A DNA stretch of 64,000 nucleotides from an uncultured bacterium (GTDB lineage: Bacteria; Bacillota; Clostridia; Oscillospirales; Oscillospiraceae). The notes under the pieces are model-generated. The model saw only the letters and a list, made by a program, of their open reading frames with translations. It was not told where the DNA came from and ran no database searches. The stretch is taken from assembly GCA_949293245.1 (NCBI GenBank), contig CASFCS010000004.1:39445-103444 (forward strand), in the 5' to 3' direction. A program made the translations under genes and the position numbers. This document shows positions 25,173 to 35,203 of the stretch, piece by piece; within the stretch, counting starts at the first letter, position 1; each line of letters starts with the position of its first letter.

Positions 25173-25238
25173 GCTCGACGCTCCTTTTGGGCGCGGCCGC
25201 TCCCGCCGGGGGCGGCGCGCACTGGTTTATTTTCAATA

Positions 25239-25267
25239 TTTACAATCCATCCATGGGGGACTATAAT
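25239..25267 (+). promoter_or_regulatory. Promoter for the PucR-type regulator, in an AT-rich divergent region
   Basis: TTTACA at 25239-25244, 17-base spacer, TATAAT at 25262-25267. The 190-base gap between buk and the regulator must also hold the buk promoter; the TATATAAT-rich stretch at 25262-25290 reads as a -10 candidate on the minus strand too. Confidence 0.65.
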
Positions 25268-25361
25268 TATTATATAAGGTATATATGGGCTTTTCCTCTC
25301 ATATCCTTACGCAATTTTTTTTATGACTTTCATTATTTGAAAATTAAAAGGGGTCCTTGCC

Positions 25362-26972
25362 ATGCAGGTGAATTTCCGTTTCTTACAGGGTGCGCTGGCA
25401 CAGTACAACCCGGAAACCCGGGGCAGCAGCCGCACCTTTTTTTTCACAGGATACAGGGTGGTCCGCCAGGCGCGGCAGTTGGAAAAGGCCGGGACGGAAC
25501 TGGTGATCCTCCCCGCGGCGGTTTGGAATCAGGCCGGCGGGCTGTCGGCCGCGGGGTGTATCTGTATATGCCGGCCGGGGGAGGACAGACCTGAGGAAAA
25601 CGGAGGCCGGATGCCCATGCTGCTCCTCACCAGTGAGGAGCCTCTGGATGTGATGGAGGAGCGCATTCAGGAGGCGCTGTTTCTGCCCTACCGCTATGAC
25701 CAGCTGAAAGAGAGCCTCTTGGACGCTCTGGCCGGGGGTGAGGGGCTGGACCAGATCCTGCACCAGGCCAGCCGGGCGCTTGGCAATCCCTTTACTGTGT
25801 TTGACAACAATTTTGCTCTCCTGGCCCACTCGATTCCTGATGAGATGGAGATCCCGGAGGCCAGGCAGGTGGTGGAGCACAGAAGCGCCAATCTCTCGGT
25901 GCTCATGGAGCTGCGGGATACCGGCGAGCTGGGGCAGATCCAAAATGACGCAGCCCACCCCCGCCTGACCAATCTGCCAAATGGATATCAGAAGATGACC
26001 TGCGTCCTGTCGGTCAGCCACCGGCACATCGGGCTGCTGTGCTTTTATAACTATCAGCGGCCCTTCCGCCCGGGGGACCGGGAGATCGTGGAGTACGTGG
26101 GGAAAATCGTCTGCTCCTATCTGCAGCGCCGGAGCTGGAACCACACAGATGTGTGGAATCCCTATGAGTACTTTGTGGACCAGCTGCTCCACAATACCTA
26201 TGATGAGGTGTCGGTGGAGCAGTTCAGGCAGCGGTTGGGGCTGAACTTTCCTCCGGAGATGGCGGCGCTGCTGGTGAGCGCCTCTTGGTATGAGCGGCAG
26301 CGGAAAAATGCCCCTCTGGCCATGATTGCCCAGACCCTGCGCAAGCTGTTTCCCGGCAGCTGTGTGTGCGTGCTGGAGGACAGCGTGCTGTGTCTGTGCG
26401 CCGCGAAAAAGTGCGACAGAGGGAACGAACCGGAGCTGTGGACCCAGGTAAAGGAGTTTTTAGAGGAAAACAGGCTGTTTATGGGGATCAGCGACAAGTT
26501 TTCCAACCTCAGCACCCTCCAGGAGTATTACAGCCAGGCGGACCGGGCCATGACCATCGGCGCGGCCCACGCCCCCGGGGAGGGCATTTACCCCTACCGG
26601 AGCTACATGCTCTACCACATGATCAGTGCCCTTGCCGCTCACAGTGACGTGATGCGTTTTTGCCATCCTGCCCTTGCCGCGCTGCGGGCCTATGACAAGG
26701 AGTACAAGACAGAGTATCTGGAATGTCTGCGGGTGTATCTGGAGTGCAACGGCAGCATAGCCGACTGCGCGCAGCGCTACTACATGCATTACAACTCGAT
26801 CAAATACCGCCTGAAGGTGATCCAGTCGGTGTGCGGGGTGGACTTGAACGACCCCAACACCTTTGTACAGCTCTATCTCTCATTTAAAATAACGGAGGTA
26901 TTGGAAAAGCTGGAGGACTCCGAGCAGATGAACCCCCTGAACCTGGAGCTGCTGGACAGCCTGGAGGGATAA
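25362..26972 (+). CDS. PucR-family transcriptional regulator (C-terminal helix-turn-helix)
   Basis: 536 residues. The C-terminal 70 residues (ECLRVYLECNGSIADCAQRYYMHYNSIKYRLKVIQSVCGVDL) are the PucR/CdaR-type helix-turn-helix. Before it is a GGDEF-like fold domain typical of these regulators (about residues 290-430) and a sensory region around residues 130-250 (NPFTVFDNNFALLAHS, like a GAF/PucR sensing domain). It is divergent from buk-ald-ptb, so it most likely controls that operon, and possibly the radical-enzyme operon, in response to the pathway substrate. Direction of control (activation or repression) is not visible. Confidence 0.85.
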   Translation: MQVNFRFLQGALAQYNPETRGSSRTFFFTGYRVVRQARQLEKAGTELVILPAAVWNQAGGLSAAGCICICRPGEDRPEENGGRMPMLLLTSEEPLDVMEERIQEALFLPYRYDQLKESLLDALAGGEGLDQILHQASRALGNPFTVFDNNFALLAHSIPDEMEIPEARQVVEHRSANLSVLMELRDTGELGQIQNDAAHPRLTNLPNGYQKMTCVLSVSHRHIGLLCFYNYQRPFRPGDREIVEYVGKIVCSYLQRRSWNHTDVWNPYEYFVDQLLHNTYDEVSVEQFRQRLGLNFPPEMAALLVSASWYERQRKNAPLAMIAQTLRKLFPGSCVCVLEDSVLCLCAAKKCDRGNEPELWTQVKEFLEENRLFMGISDKFSNLSTLQEYYSQADRAMTIGAAHAPGEGIYPYRSYMLYHMISALAAHSDVMRFCHPALAALRAYDKEYKTEYLECLRVYLECNGSIADCAQRYYMHYNSIKYRLKVIQSVCGVDLNDPNTFVQLYLSFKITEVLEKLEDSEQMNPLNLELLDSLEG

Positions 26973-26977
26973 AACAC

Positions 26978-27020
26978 GCAAAGCCGGGGCAGGCCCTGAA
27001 AGGGACTGCCCCGGCTTTGC
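26978..27020. terminator. Intrinsic terminator between convergent genes
   Basis: GCAAAGCCGGGGCAG and CTGCCCCGGCTTTGC form a 15-bp perfect stem with a 13-base loop, just after the regulator stop. Confidence 0.85.
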
Positions 27021-27067
27021 ATGTAGGGGGGTATAGAGAGGAACGTGAAGTCAGATGCCGCCGGAGA

Positions 27068-27865
27068 TCAGCCCACGATGGCCAGCACGGCGCGGATAAA
27101 CATGTCGGCGCCCACGATGGTCAGCACGATGTAAACCAGCTTCAGGAAGAGGTCGTGGTTGATCTTCTTGTGGAAAAGATGGCCCAGATAGAAGCCCAGA
27201 GCAGCCAGAGGCACACCAACCGCCAGCGCCCACCACATGTGCTCGGTCCACTGACCGGTGCGGAACTGGTTGACCATGTTGAAGCAGGTGTTGATGATGA
27301 TCCAGACCCAGGTCATGGTGGCCCGGAAGGAGGACTTGTCCTTGATGGAGAAGATGGTGTAGACAGTGACCAGGGGGCCGCCGATGTTGAACGCGCCGTG
27401 GACGGCGCCGCCCAGCAGCAGGCAGCCGTAGCGGAAGATCTTCCGCCCCACGGTCTCGGGCTTCTCCTCCTCAGCCGCGTCCCCCATCTTGGCCTTTCGG
27501 GGCTCCTGGATGAACTTCTGATAGACACCCCGCAGGGCGATGCAGGTGACGATGAATCCGATGCACACCTTGGCGGTGTTGGCCGAGATGTTCAGGAACA
27601 GGTAGTGGCCCACCAGTACGCCGGGGGCCATCAGGACCACGATCTTAAGCAGGTCCTTCCAGGAGACCTGCTTGAAGGCCAGAATGCCCAGGACGTAAAG
27701 CATAGGCATGGTAATCAGGGTGCCGTAGGGCACGCCCTCCGCCGTGCCCAGCAGGCCGGTGACCACCGGGGCGGCAATCACCGTGGCGCCAAAGCCGGTA
27801 CAGCCCTGGACGAAGTGGCTGAATACTTCAAACAAACCGATCCACAAGAAATTCAGCTCGAACAT
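27068..27865 (-). CDS. TSUP-family permease (sulfite/sulfonate exporter type)
   Basis: 265 residues from the ATG at 27863-27865 (GAGGAGGG before it). About eight membrane segments. The start FELNFLWIGLFEVFSHFVQGCTGFGATVIAAPVVTGLLG and the repeat-like GGAVHGAFNIGGPLVTVY in the second half match the TSUP/TauE/SafE (DUF81) family, which exports sulfite, sulfoacetate and other small organic acids. Placed between an acyl-phosphate operon and a sulfonate-type ABC/glycyl-radical operon, it is a natural candidate for exporting sulfite released by C-S cleavage. The substrate is inferred from context. Confidence 0.85.
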   Translation of the reverse strand: MFELNFLWIGLFEVFSHFVQGCTGFGATVIAAPVVTGLLGTAEGVPYGTLITMPMLYVLGILAFKQVSWKDLLKIVVLMAPGVLVGHYLFLNISANTAKVCIGFIVTCIALRGVYQKFIQEPRKAKMGDAAEEEKPETVGRKIFRYGCLLLGGAVHGAFNIGGPLVTVYTIFSIKDKSSFRATMTWVWIIINTCFNMVNQFRTGQWTEHMWWALAVGVPLAALGFYLGHLFHKKINHDLFLKLVYIVLTIVGADMFIRAVLAIVG

Positions 27866-28007
27866 GTCTTGTTTTCCCTCCTCAAAATACTGTGATGGAA
27901 GATAGACCCGCGCCGTTGCGGGGGAATGGCCGGGGCGGAGCTCTGCGCCCACGGCCGGTGGAAACGCGGCGGCCGATCAGCTGGGGAATGTGCCCGACTG
28001 GGGAAAT

Positions 28008-28035
28008 GTTTGATCAAACTTGGGTGAAATCACCC
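28008..28035. promoter_or_regulatory. Two adjacent palindromes upstream of the TSUP gene
   Basis: GTTTGATCAAAC at 28008-28019 is a perfect 12-bp palindrome and GGGTGAAATCACCC at 28022-28035 is a hairpin-type palindrome. They lie about 145-170 bases upstream of the TSUP start. A minus-strand promoter candidate (TTGAAG, 17 bases, TACTAT) lies just beyond, within 28045-28085. These may be operator sites for the local regulator. Confidence 0.5.
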
Positions 28036-28134
28036 CTGTTTAGCCTGAGAATATAGTAAACTGATTACAAAATCCCTTCAATGTCGGATAAGCTAAGAAT
28101 CGGGGGCGAGATTTTCAATCCTTGAAATCGCCCC

Positions 28135-29079
28135 TCATCCCGCCAGACAGCCCTGGAAGAGCACAATGAACAGGCACACGGTAAACAGCGCCCCCACGGC
28201 CCCCAGGATCACCAGTCCGGCGGCCAGATCCTCGTCGCCCCCCAGCTGCTGGGTCATGGTAAAGGAGGCGGTGGCGGCGGGGGAGGCGAAAATGGCCAGG
28301 AGCGCGGCAAACTCCGTGCCCCGAAAGCCCAGAGCTGCAGCCAGGGAGAGAAAGAGGAGCGGGACCGCCAGCAATTTTCCCGCCACCCCCCACAGCAGGG
28401 GGGCCAGCTTGCCCCGCAGGCGCCCCGGGTCCAGAAAGCCCCCCAGAGCGATGAGGGAGAGGGGGGTGGCCGCCTGGCCCACCGCGTCCAGGGCGGAGAC
28501 CAGGGTACCGGGGAGGCGGAGCCCCGCCGCCGCGGCCAGCAGCCCCAGCACGCCCCCCAGCACCAGGGGATTGCGGGCAATGCTGGCCGCCATGCGCCGC
28601 CACGGCGGGCCCGTTTTCTCCCCGGGGGCGTAGAGGGTCAGGGCAATGGTGGAGTAGATCCCGTAGAGGGGGAGGACAATGGCCACCATCAGGGCCACGA
28701 TGCCCAGCCCCTCCTGGCCGCACAGGGCGGCGGCCACGGCGTAGCCGAACACGGCGAAATTGCTCCGCCCGATGCCCTGGATCAGCACCCCCCGCCGGCT
28801 GTTCTCCTTCTCCAGCAGGGGGACCAGGAGAAAAAGCAGCAGGAACATGGCCGACACCGATACCACGGTGAACAGGGTCAGCCGGGGGCTGAAGACCTGG
28901 ATTCCCCCGTGGTAAATGTTCATAAACATCATGACGGGAAGAAACAACCGGAACACCAGGGCGTTGAGCTCCCCCAGGAGGGGGCTGCTGAGCAGCCCCC
29001 TGACCCGCAGGAGCCAGCCCAGCCCCAGCTGAAAGAGGATGGGAAATACCACCCCTGCTGAGAGGGAGAGATGTTCCAC
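28135..29079 (-). CDS. AEC-family permease
   Basis: 314 residues with about ten membrane segments in two inverted halves, as in auxin-efflux-carrier (AEC) family transporters. Typical parts are FPILFQLGLGWLLRVRGLLS, LNALVFRLFLPVMMFMNIY, the QGIGRSNFAVFGYAVA segment and the second-half IFASPAATASFTMTQQLGG. AEC proteins in anaerobes move organic acids such as malate. It is the last gene of the radical-enzyme operon (29-base gap after the GRE), so it probably handles a product or a second substrate. A hairpin with arms GGGGC/GCCCC at about 28102-28135 may end the operon. Confidence 0.85.
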   Translation of the reverse strand: MEHLSLSAGVVFPILFQLGLGWLLRVRGLLSSPLLGELNALVFRLFLPVMMFMNIYHGGIQVFSPRLTLFTVVSVSAMFLLLFLLVPLLEKENSRRGVLIQGIGRSNFAVFGYAVAAALCGQEGLGIVALMVAIVLPLYGIYSTIALTLYAPGEKTGPPWRRMAASIARNPLVLGGVLGLLAAAAGLRLPGTLVSALDAVGQAATPLSLIALGGFLDPGRLRGKLAPLLWGVAGKLLAVPLLFLSLAAALGFRGTEFAALLAIFASPAATASFTMTQQLGGDEDLAAGLVILGAVGALFTVCLFIVLFQGCLAG

Positions 29080-29108
29080 CGGTAAGACCTCCTGTCAGGG
29101 GGCGGCAC

Positions 29109-31583
29109 TCAGTCGAAGGAGAACTCGGTGCGCTCGATGATGTCCCGCTGGAGATTCACCCCCAGGTCCACGAAGTAGGCGCTGTACCCCGCCACCCGGA
29201 CCAGCATGTGCTTGTACTTCTCCGGGTCCTTCTGGGCGGCCTCCAGCTGCTCCCGGGTGATGATGTTGAACTGGCTGTGCATGACCTTCTTGTCGATAAT
29301 CATGTCCAGCAGGGCAATGAGGTTGTTGCGCCCCGTCTCACCCTGGACGCAGCTGGGGTTGAACTTCCAGTTGAGCAGGGTGCCGTTGCCCGCCCGCTCG
29401 TGGTCCAGCTTGGCCACGGAGTTGAGCATGGCGGTGGGGCCCTTGATGTCGTGGGAGGCCACATGGGTGTGGACGGCGCCGATGCAGTCGGACACGGGCT
29501 CATAGGCCTGGCGGCCGTCGGCGGAGGCCCACTGGACCATGCCGTGGGGCACGTTGCCCGCCACGGAGTACACGCCGGGAGCGAAGCGGCCGCCCCGCAC
29601 GTTGGGCCGTTTCTCTACGTACTTGCAGTAGGTGTCAAAGACGAACTTGGCCAGCTCGTCGGCGTAGTCGTCGTCATTGCCGTAGTGATGGACCTTGTCG
29701 CTGTTGACCAGGCGGTACAGGGTGTCGTACCCCTCCCAGTTGGCCTTGAGGGCGTCGATCAGGGTCTGGGCGGTGATGGTCTTTTCATCAAACACCAGCT
29801 GCTTGATGGTGGACAGGCTGTCGGCAGCGGTGCCCAGGGCCAGGGCCTGGGGCCCGGTGAGGTTGTACTTGGCGCCCCCGGCGGTGACGTCCCGGCCGCT
29901 CTCGATGCAGTTGTCGATGAGCAGGGAGAGGTAGGGCAGGGGCTTGTACTCCTTGTGGACCTCCTCAATGGTGTTGATGGAGGAGACCATTAAATCCACG
30001 AAGTACTTCATCTGGATGTCAAAGGCATCCAGCACCTGGTCGAAGGAGGTGAAGTCCTTCAGATAGCCCGTGTGGGGGCCCATCTGCACGTCGTCGTGGA
30101 GCCACTTGCCGTCGTTGATGGCCAGCTCCAGCACACGGGAGACGTTGAAGTAGGTGGCGTCGTGGCAGCCGTACTCGTAGCCGGCGGCGTCGATCTCCAC
30201 GCAGCCCACCACGGTGTAGTCCCGGGCGTCCTCCAGGCTGTAGCCCTTCCCCAGGCCGGCGGGGATGGCCACCTCGTCGTTGAAGATCTTGGGCTCGCCG
30301 GTGCCGATGCGGATGGAGTTGGCCACCTTGACCTTCAGCTCCCAGGGGGTGTTCTTGTGCATGCGCACCGCCATCCAGGGGCTGATGAGGCGGGTGTGGT
30401 TCCGGGCGTCCAGCACCAGGAAGGTCAGGTCGTTGGTGGCGTCCAGCCCCCGGCGGTCCACACCGCCTACGGTCATGCAGTCGCCTCCCAGGCCCCGGCC
30501 GGAGGCCTGTTTGACGGCGTTTTTGTCCCGCAGCTTCTGCATGCCGGTGAGCTTGATGAAGGCCAGCTCGATGAGCATCTCAATCTCCTGCTTGGTGGCG
30601 GTGCCGGTCTCAATGTCGTGGCGGTAGAAGGGGTACATGAACTGGTCAAAGCGGCCGTAGGAGATGGACTGGCCGTTGGCCTCGGTGACCACGATTGCGG
30701 TGCCCAGCAGGAACAGCTGCAGGGCCTCCCGGAAGGTGCGGGGGGGCTCCACGGCGATGTGGTTGCACACCCGGGCCACCTCCTCCAGCTCGGCAGCCCG
30801 CTCCGGCGAGGCGGTCTTGGCCTGCTCCAGAGCCAGCTTGGCGTACCGGCGGCAGTAGGCCTCCGCCCCCTCCAGGACGATGAGGGAGGCCTGGTAGTAG
30901 TAGATCTTCTGCAGGGCGTCGGGATCGGTGCGGTCCAGGGCCTTGAGCTTTTCCTCCACGTCCCGGCGCAGGCCGCCGAAGCCCTTGGCCAGCAATCGGC
31001 GGTAGTTGGGGCTGGTGTGACCCACCCCCGCCCGGAGGATGATGGTGTTGACGAACAGGCCGTACCCCATCTGGGAGGCCCGGATCTCCTCGGGGGTCAT
31101 GCGGGCGCAGGAGTAGTCGTCCACGGTGTTGTCCCGCCAGAACTCCTCGATGGACAGCAGCCGCTCCTCCTGCTCCTTGGTCTGGGGCTCGTACTTCTGC
31201 ATCTCCCGGACGTGGAAGGGGAAGGTGCGGATCTCGTCGGCCACCCAGGCGTAGGAGAACTCGGGGAAGATGGGGCAGGACTTCATGGGGGCGCCGTTGC
31301 CGCACACCAGCAGCTCGCCGGGGTAGATGTGGATGTCCACATGCTCCAGCACATACTTGAGGGTCTTGGCTACCTTGATGATCTGGGGGTCCGCCCGGAA
31401 GCGGTCATAGGCCTCGGTGACCAGCATGGCCCGCTGGTCGTCCACGGTGTAGGGGGTGTCGTGAAGCTGCTTGAGCAGCTGGTTGGTGCGCTCGTAGGGG
31501 GAGAAATTCTCACCCAGAGCGGATACAGCAATGCCGTATTCCTTGTCATAGGGGTCATTGCCGCAGGCGTGCAGGATGGACAT
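29109..31583 (-). CDS. Glycyl-radical enzyme, candidate sulfonate C-S lyase
   Basis: 824 residues from the ATG at 31581-31583 (AAAGGAGG 8 bases before). It is a complete pyruvate-formate-lyase-like radical enzyme: catalytic Cys461 in VVGCVEID with the general base Glu463, and the radical glycine Gly799 in VRVAGYSAYFVDL. The Cys-Val-Glu trio is typical of the dehydratase/lyase branch (glycerol and diol dehydratases, choline lyase, isethionate and dihydroxypropanesulfonate sulfite-lyases), not of PFL itself. Its activase is next door, along with a taurine/nitrate-type ABC importer and a TSUP exporter, so an alkylsulfonate lyase (isethionate to acetaldehyde, or DHPS to hydroxyacetone, plus sulfite) is the leading idea. 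Substrate-binding residues cannot be assigned without alignment, so a dehydratase remains possible. Confidence 0.88.
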   Translation of the reverse strand: MSILHACGNDPYDKEYGIAVSALGENFSPYERTNQLLKQLHDTPYTVDDQRAMLVTEAYDRFRADPQIIKVAKTLKYVLEHVDIHIYPGELLVCGNGAPMKSCPIFPEFSYAWVADEIRTFPFHVREMQKYEPQTKEQEERLLSIEEFWRDNTVDDYSCARMTPEEIRASQMGYGLFVNTIILRAGVGHTSPNYRRLLAKGFGGLRRDVEEKLKALDRTDPDALQKIYYYQASLIVLEGAEAYCRRYAKLALEQAKTASPERAAELEEVARVCNHIAVEPPRTFREALQLFLLGTAIVVTEANGQSISYGRFDQFMYPFYRHDIETGTATKQEIEMLIELAFIKLTGMQKLRDKNAVKQASGRGLGGDCMTVGGVDRRGLDATNDLTFLVLDARNHTRLISPWMAVRMHKNTPWELKVKVANSIRIGTGEPKIFNDEVAIPAGLGKGYSLEDARDYTVVGCVEIDAAGYEYGCHDATYFNVSRVLELAINDGKWLHDDVQMGPHTGYLKDFTSFDQVLDAFDIQMKYFVDLMVSSINTIEEVHKEYKPLPYLSLLIDNCIESGRDVTAGGAKYNLTGPQALALGTAADSLSTIKQLVFDEKTITAQTLIDALKANWEGYDTLYRLVNSDKVHHYGNDDDYADELAKFVFDTYCKYVEKRPNVRGGRFAPGVYSVAGNVPHGMVQWASADGRQAYEPVSDCIGAVHTHVASHDIKGPTAMLNSVAKLDHERAGNGTLLNWKFNPSCVQGETGRNNLIALLDMIIDKKVMHSQFNIITREQLEAAQKDPEKYKHMLVRVAGYSAYFVDLGVNLQRDIIERTEFSFD

Positions 31584-31604
31584 GTGCAAAACCTCCTTTG
31601 TGGG

Positions 31605-32585
31605 TCATGGTGTGCCGCCGGAGAGTCCGGCGATGGGCTTGGTGGTGCCGGCCACCGCGGGGAGGCCGGCCTGGGTCATCAGACTGACCAGGTGGTGGAC
31701 ATGCTGCTCAAATTCCGCCCGTTCCACCTCCTCCGTCATCACATAGGGCATACCCAGTGAGGCGTATTTCTCCTCCCCCAGCCGGCGGAACCGGAGGAAC
31801 TGGATCTGCAGGGGCTTGTGCTCCATCTCCTGAAGGATAAAGTCCCGGATGCCCAGGATGTTCTCCTCCATGTCATTGTGGCCGGGTATGATGGGGATGC
31901 GCACCACCATGGGTTTGCCGGTGCGGGAGAGAAACCTGGCGTTGTCCAGGATGAGCTCGTTGCCCGCCCCGGTAAAGGCCCGGTGGCGCTGGGATGAGAT
32001 GTCCTTGATGTCGAAAATATACAGGTCGGTCAGGGGGACGGTCTGGGCCAGGTGGTCCTGAGGCACGTGGAGGGCGGTTTCCACGCAGGTGTGGAGCTCC
32101 TTGGCCCGGCAGCGCCGCAGCAGCTCCATGAGAAAGTCGAACTGGAACAGGGCCTCTCCCCCGGAGAAGGTGACCCCGCCGCCGGAGCGCTCCATGAGAG
32201 GGCGGTCGGCCAGGATCTCCTCCATGACCTGGTCTGCCGTCATCTCCACGCCCCAGCTCTTCAGGGCGTTGGCGGGGCAGACATCCGTGCAGCGCATGCA
32301 GTGGGCGCAGGTGTCCCGGGCGATGGCGGTGACGAAGCCGTGCTCCTCCCGCAGGATGGAGCCGGTGGGGCAGGCCTGGGAGCACAGGCCGCAGTGGTCC
32401 AGCCCGATACACTTGGTGATGTAGACGCCGGGCTCCCGGCGGGGGCTCTGGCTTTCGGGGTTGCTGCACCACTTGCAGCGCAGGGTGCAGCCCTTCAAAA
32501 AGATCTCCGTGCGGATGCCGGGACCGTCATGTACCGTAAAGCGCTGGATGTTAAAGACGATGCCGGTGGGTTCGCGCTGACTCAT
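31605..32585 (-). CDS. Glycyl-radical enzyme activating enzyme (radical SAM)
   Basis: 326 residues from the ATG at 32583-32585. The radical-SAM C-x3-C-x2-C motif is in KGCTLRCKWCSNPES (about residues 33-40). An inserted ferredoxin-like domain has two cluster motifs, CGLCSQACP and CAHCMRCTDVCPANAL (about residues 65-110), as in activases of the dehydratase/lyase class. The SAM-binding GGEALFQFDFLMELL segment follows. It uses S-adenosylmethionine and low-potential electrons to place the radical on Gly799 of the neighbouring enzyme. It is 21 bases upstream of that gene. Confidence 0.95.
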   Translation of the reverse strand: MSQREPTGIVFNIQRFTVHDGPGIRTEIFLKGCTLRCKWCSNPESQSPRREPGVYITKCIGLDHCGLCSQACPTGSILREEHGFVTAIARDTCAHCMRCTDVCPANALKSWGVEMTADQVMEEILADRPLMERSGGGVTFSGGEALFQFDFLMELLRRCRAKELHTCVETALHVPQDHLAQTVPLTDLYIFDIKDISSQRHRAFTGAGNELILDNARFLSRTGKPMVVRIPIIPGHNDMEENILGIRDFILQEMEHKPLQIQFLRFRRLGEEKYASLGMPYVMTEEVERAEFEQHVHHLVSLMTQAGLPAVAGTTKPIAGLSGGTP

Positions 32586-32614
32586 GGAACGCCTCCCTCC
32601 TCCCGTGCGGGGTG

Positions 32615-33646
32615 TCACTCCGCCTTCTGGCAGTCGATGAGGACCTTCACCACGTCCCCCACGCCCGAGGCGCACAGCTCCATGCCCTGCTGCACCTGGC
32701 TGAGGGGGTAGACCCGGGAGATCAGGGCCTCGGGATCAAAGGTGTTCTTGGTCATCATCTCCAGGGCGTCCTCATAGTCCTTGGCCTCGTATACCCGGGT
32801 GGTAATGAGGTTGACTTCCTTCATGAACAGCTCCCGCAGGAACACCTGCATGGGGCGGGGGTAGGAGGCCACCAGCACGATGCGGCCCCGGGGATGGGGG
32901 AGATTGACCATGGTGTCCAGGCCGGGCTGCGAGCCGGAGACCTCAAAGACGATGTCGGCCCCGTCGCCGTTGGTGGCGTCGTAGACGTATTTCACCAGGT
33001 CGGTGTCCTTGGGGTTGACGGTGTCAAAGCCCATCTCCTGCACCTTGGCCAGACGGACGGGGTTCACCTCGGACACCACCACCCGGGCGCCCCGGTACCG
33101 GGCCACCAGGGCGGTAAGCAGGCCGATGGGACCGCCGCCGATGACCACGGCGTACTCCCCGGCTTTCAGCTCGCCCCGGGAGACGGCGTGGCAGCACACA
33201 GCCAGGGGCTCCACCAGAGCGCCGTGCTTGAGGGAGATGGTGTCGGGCAGGTGGTGGAGGGTGCGCTCATGGACGGTCCAGTAATTCTGGAAGGCGCCCT
33301 CAGTTTCAATGCCCATGAATTTCAGGTTGGCGCACACATGGGAGTGGCCGGCCTTACAGGCCACGCAGGTGCCGCAGTAGTCCAGGGGACGGATGACCAC
33401 CCGGTCCCCTACCTTCCACTGGGTGACCTCGCTGCCCACCTCGGCGATGACGCCGGAGCACTCGTGGCCCACGGCCTGGGGAAGCTGCTTGATGCGGTAG
33501 TCCAGACCGCCGTCATAGATGTGCAGATCGGTACCGCAGATGCCGCAGTAGGCGATCTCCACCCGGACCTCGTGGGGACCGGGGTGCTTGATGTCCACCT
33601 CGTGGAGACGGAAGGTGCCGTTGCCCTCGTACAGATTTGCCTTCAT
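32615..33646 (-). CDS. Zinc-dependent alcohol dehydrogenase (MDR, sorbitol dehydrogenase-like)
   Basis: 343 residues from the ATG at 33644-33646. Catalytic zinc ligands are in AYCGICGTDLHIYDG and the GHECSG segment. The structural zinc loop is CGTCVACKAGHSHVC, and the NAD-binding loop is AVVIGGGPIGLLTALVARYRGA. The protein belongs to the polyol/threonine dehydrogenase branch of medium-chain dehydrogenases. In this operon it could oxidise a polyol or hydroxysulfonate precursor, or reduce a carbonyl product such as hydroxyacetone to 1,2-propanediol; sequence does not decide the direction. Confidence 0.92.
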   Translation of the reverse strand: MKANLYEGNGTFRLHEVDIKHPGPHEVRVEIAYCGICGTDLHIYDGGLDYRIKQLPQAVGHECSGVIAEVGSEVTQWKVGDRVVIRPLDYCGTCVACKAGHSHVCANLKFMGIETEGAFQNYWTVHERTLHHLPDTISLKHGALVEPLAVCCHAVSRGELKAGEYAVVIGGGPIGLLTALVARYRGARVVVSEVNPVRLAKVQEMGFDTVNPKDTDLVKYVYDATNGDGADIVFEVSGSQPGLDTMVNLPHPRGRIVLVASYPRPMQVFLRELFMKEVNLITTRVYEAKDYEDALEMMTKNTFDPEALISRVYPLSQVQQGMELCASGVGDVVKVLIDCQKAE

Positions 33647-33684
33647 TGCATGATCGCTCCTTTTCTGACTTTTGATATTGTGAT

Positions 33685-34417
<733 letters not shown>

Positions 34418-34425
<8 letters not shown>

Positions 34426-35203
34426 GGCGCTCCACCTCCTTTTGCCGGTTGGAATCCAGGGAGCTGTTGGACAAAATGGTCTGCCGCAGGGCCAGTATGT
34501 CCCGGTGGGACAGGCTGCGGGGGCGGGGGAGGTCCCGCAGGTCGTACTCAGAGAGGATGGAGGCGGGAGCGCCGTCCAGCACCAGAATGCGGTCCCCCAG
34601 CAGCAGGGCCTCGTCAATGCTGTTGGTGATGAGGACCACGGTCTTCTGCTCCCGCTGCCAGATACGCAGCAGCTCCTCCTCCATCTGCAGGCGGGTCTGG
34701 GCGTCCAGGGCCCCGAAGGGCTCGTCAAAGAGGAGCAGGGGGCACTCCTTGGCATAGGCCCGGGCGATGGCCACCCGCTGCTTCATGCCCCCTGAGAGGT
34801 GGCGGGGGTACTTGTGCTCAAAGCCCTTCAGCCCCACCAGCTCCAGAAAGGCCATGGCCTTTTCCTGCCGGGCCCGGCGGGGGATCCCCCTGAACTTCAT
34901 GGGCAGGGCCACATTTTCCAGGCAGGTCTTCCAGGGGAAAAGGGCGTATTTCTGAAACACCATGCAGAGATCTCCGGTGGAGAGGGGGGTGCCGTCCTCC
35001 CGCTGGATGCTGCCGCTGTCGGGGGCGGTGAGCCCCGCCAGGATCTCCATCAGCACGGTCTTGCCGCACTGGCTGGGGCCGAAGAGCACCAGGAACTCCT
35101 TGTCATGGATGACAAACTCCACATGTTCCAGCACCGGGTGGAGGCCGCCGCCTTCGGCGGGGAAGGCCTTGCCGATGCCCCGGACACAGATGTCGCCTAC
35201 CAT
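34418..35203 (-). CDS. ABC importer ATPase lacking the switch histidine
   Basis: 261 residues from the ATG at 35201-35203. NitT/TauT-type ATPase with Walker A GPSQCGKTV (about 42-50), signature LSGGMKQRVAIARA (136-149) and Walker B LLLFDEPFGALD (156-167). The H-loop, normally a His, reads LITNSIDEA, so Asn replaces it (residue 194). A 40-residue C-terminal extension follows. Its end overlaps the start of the next ATPase by 8 bases and its start overlaps the preceding permease end, so the importer subunits are tightly coupled. Confidence 0.93.
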
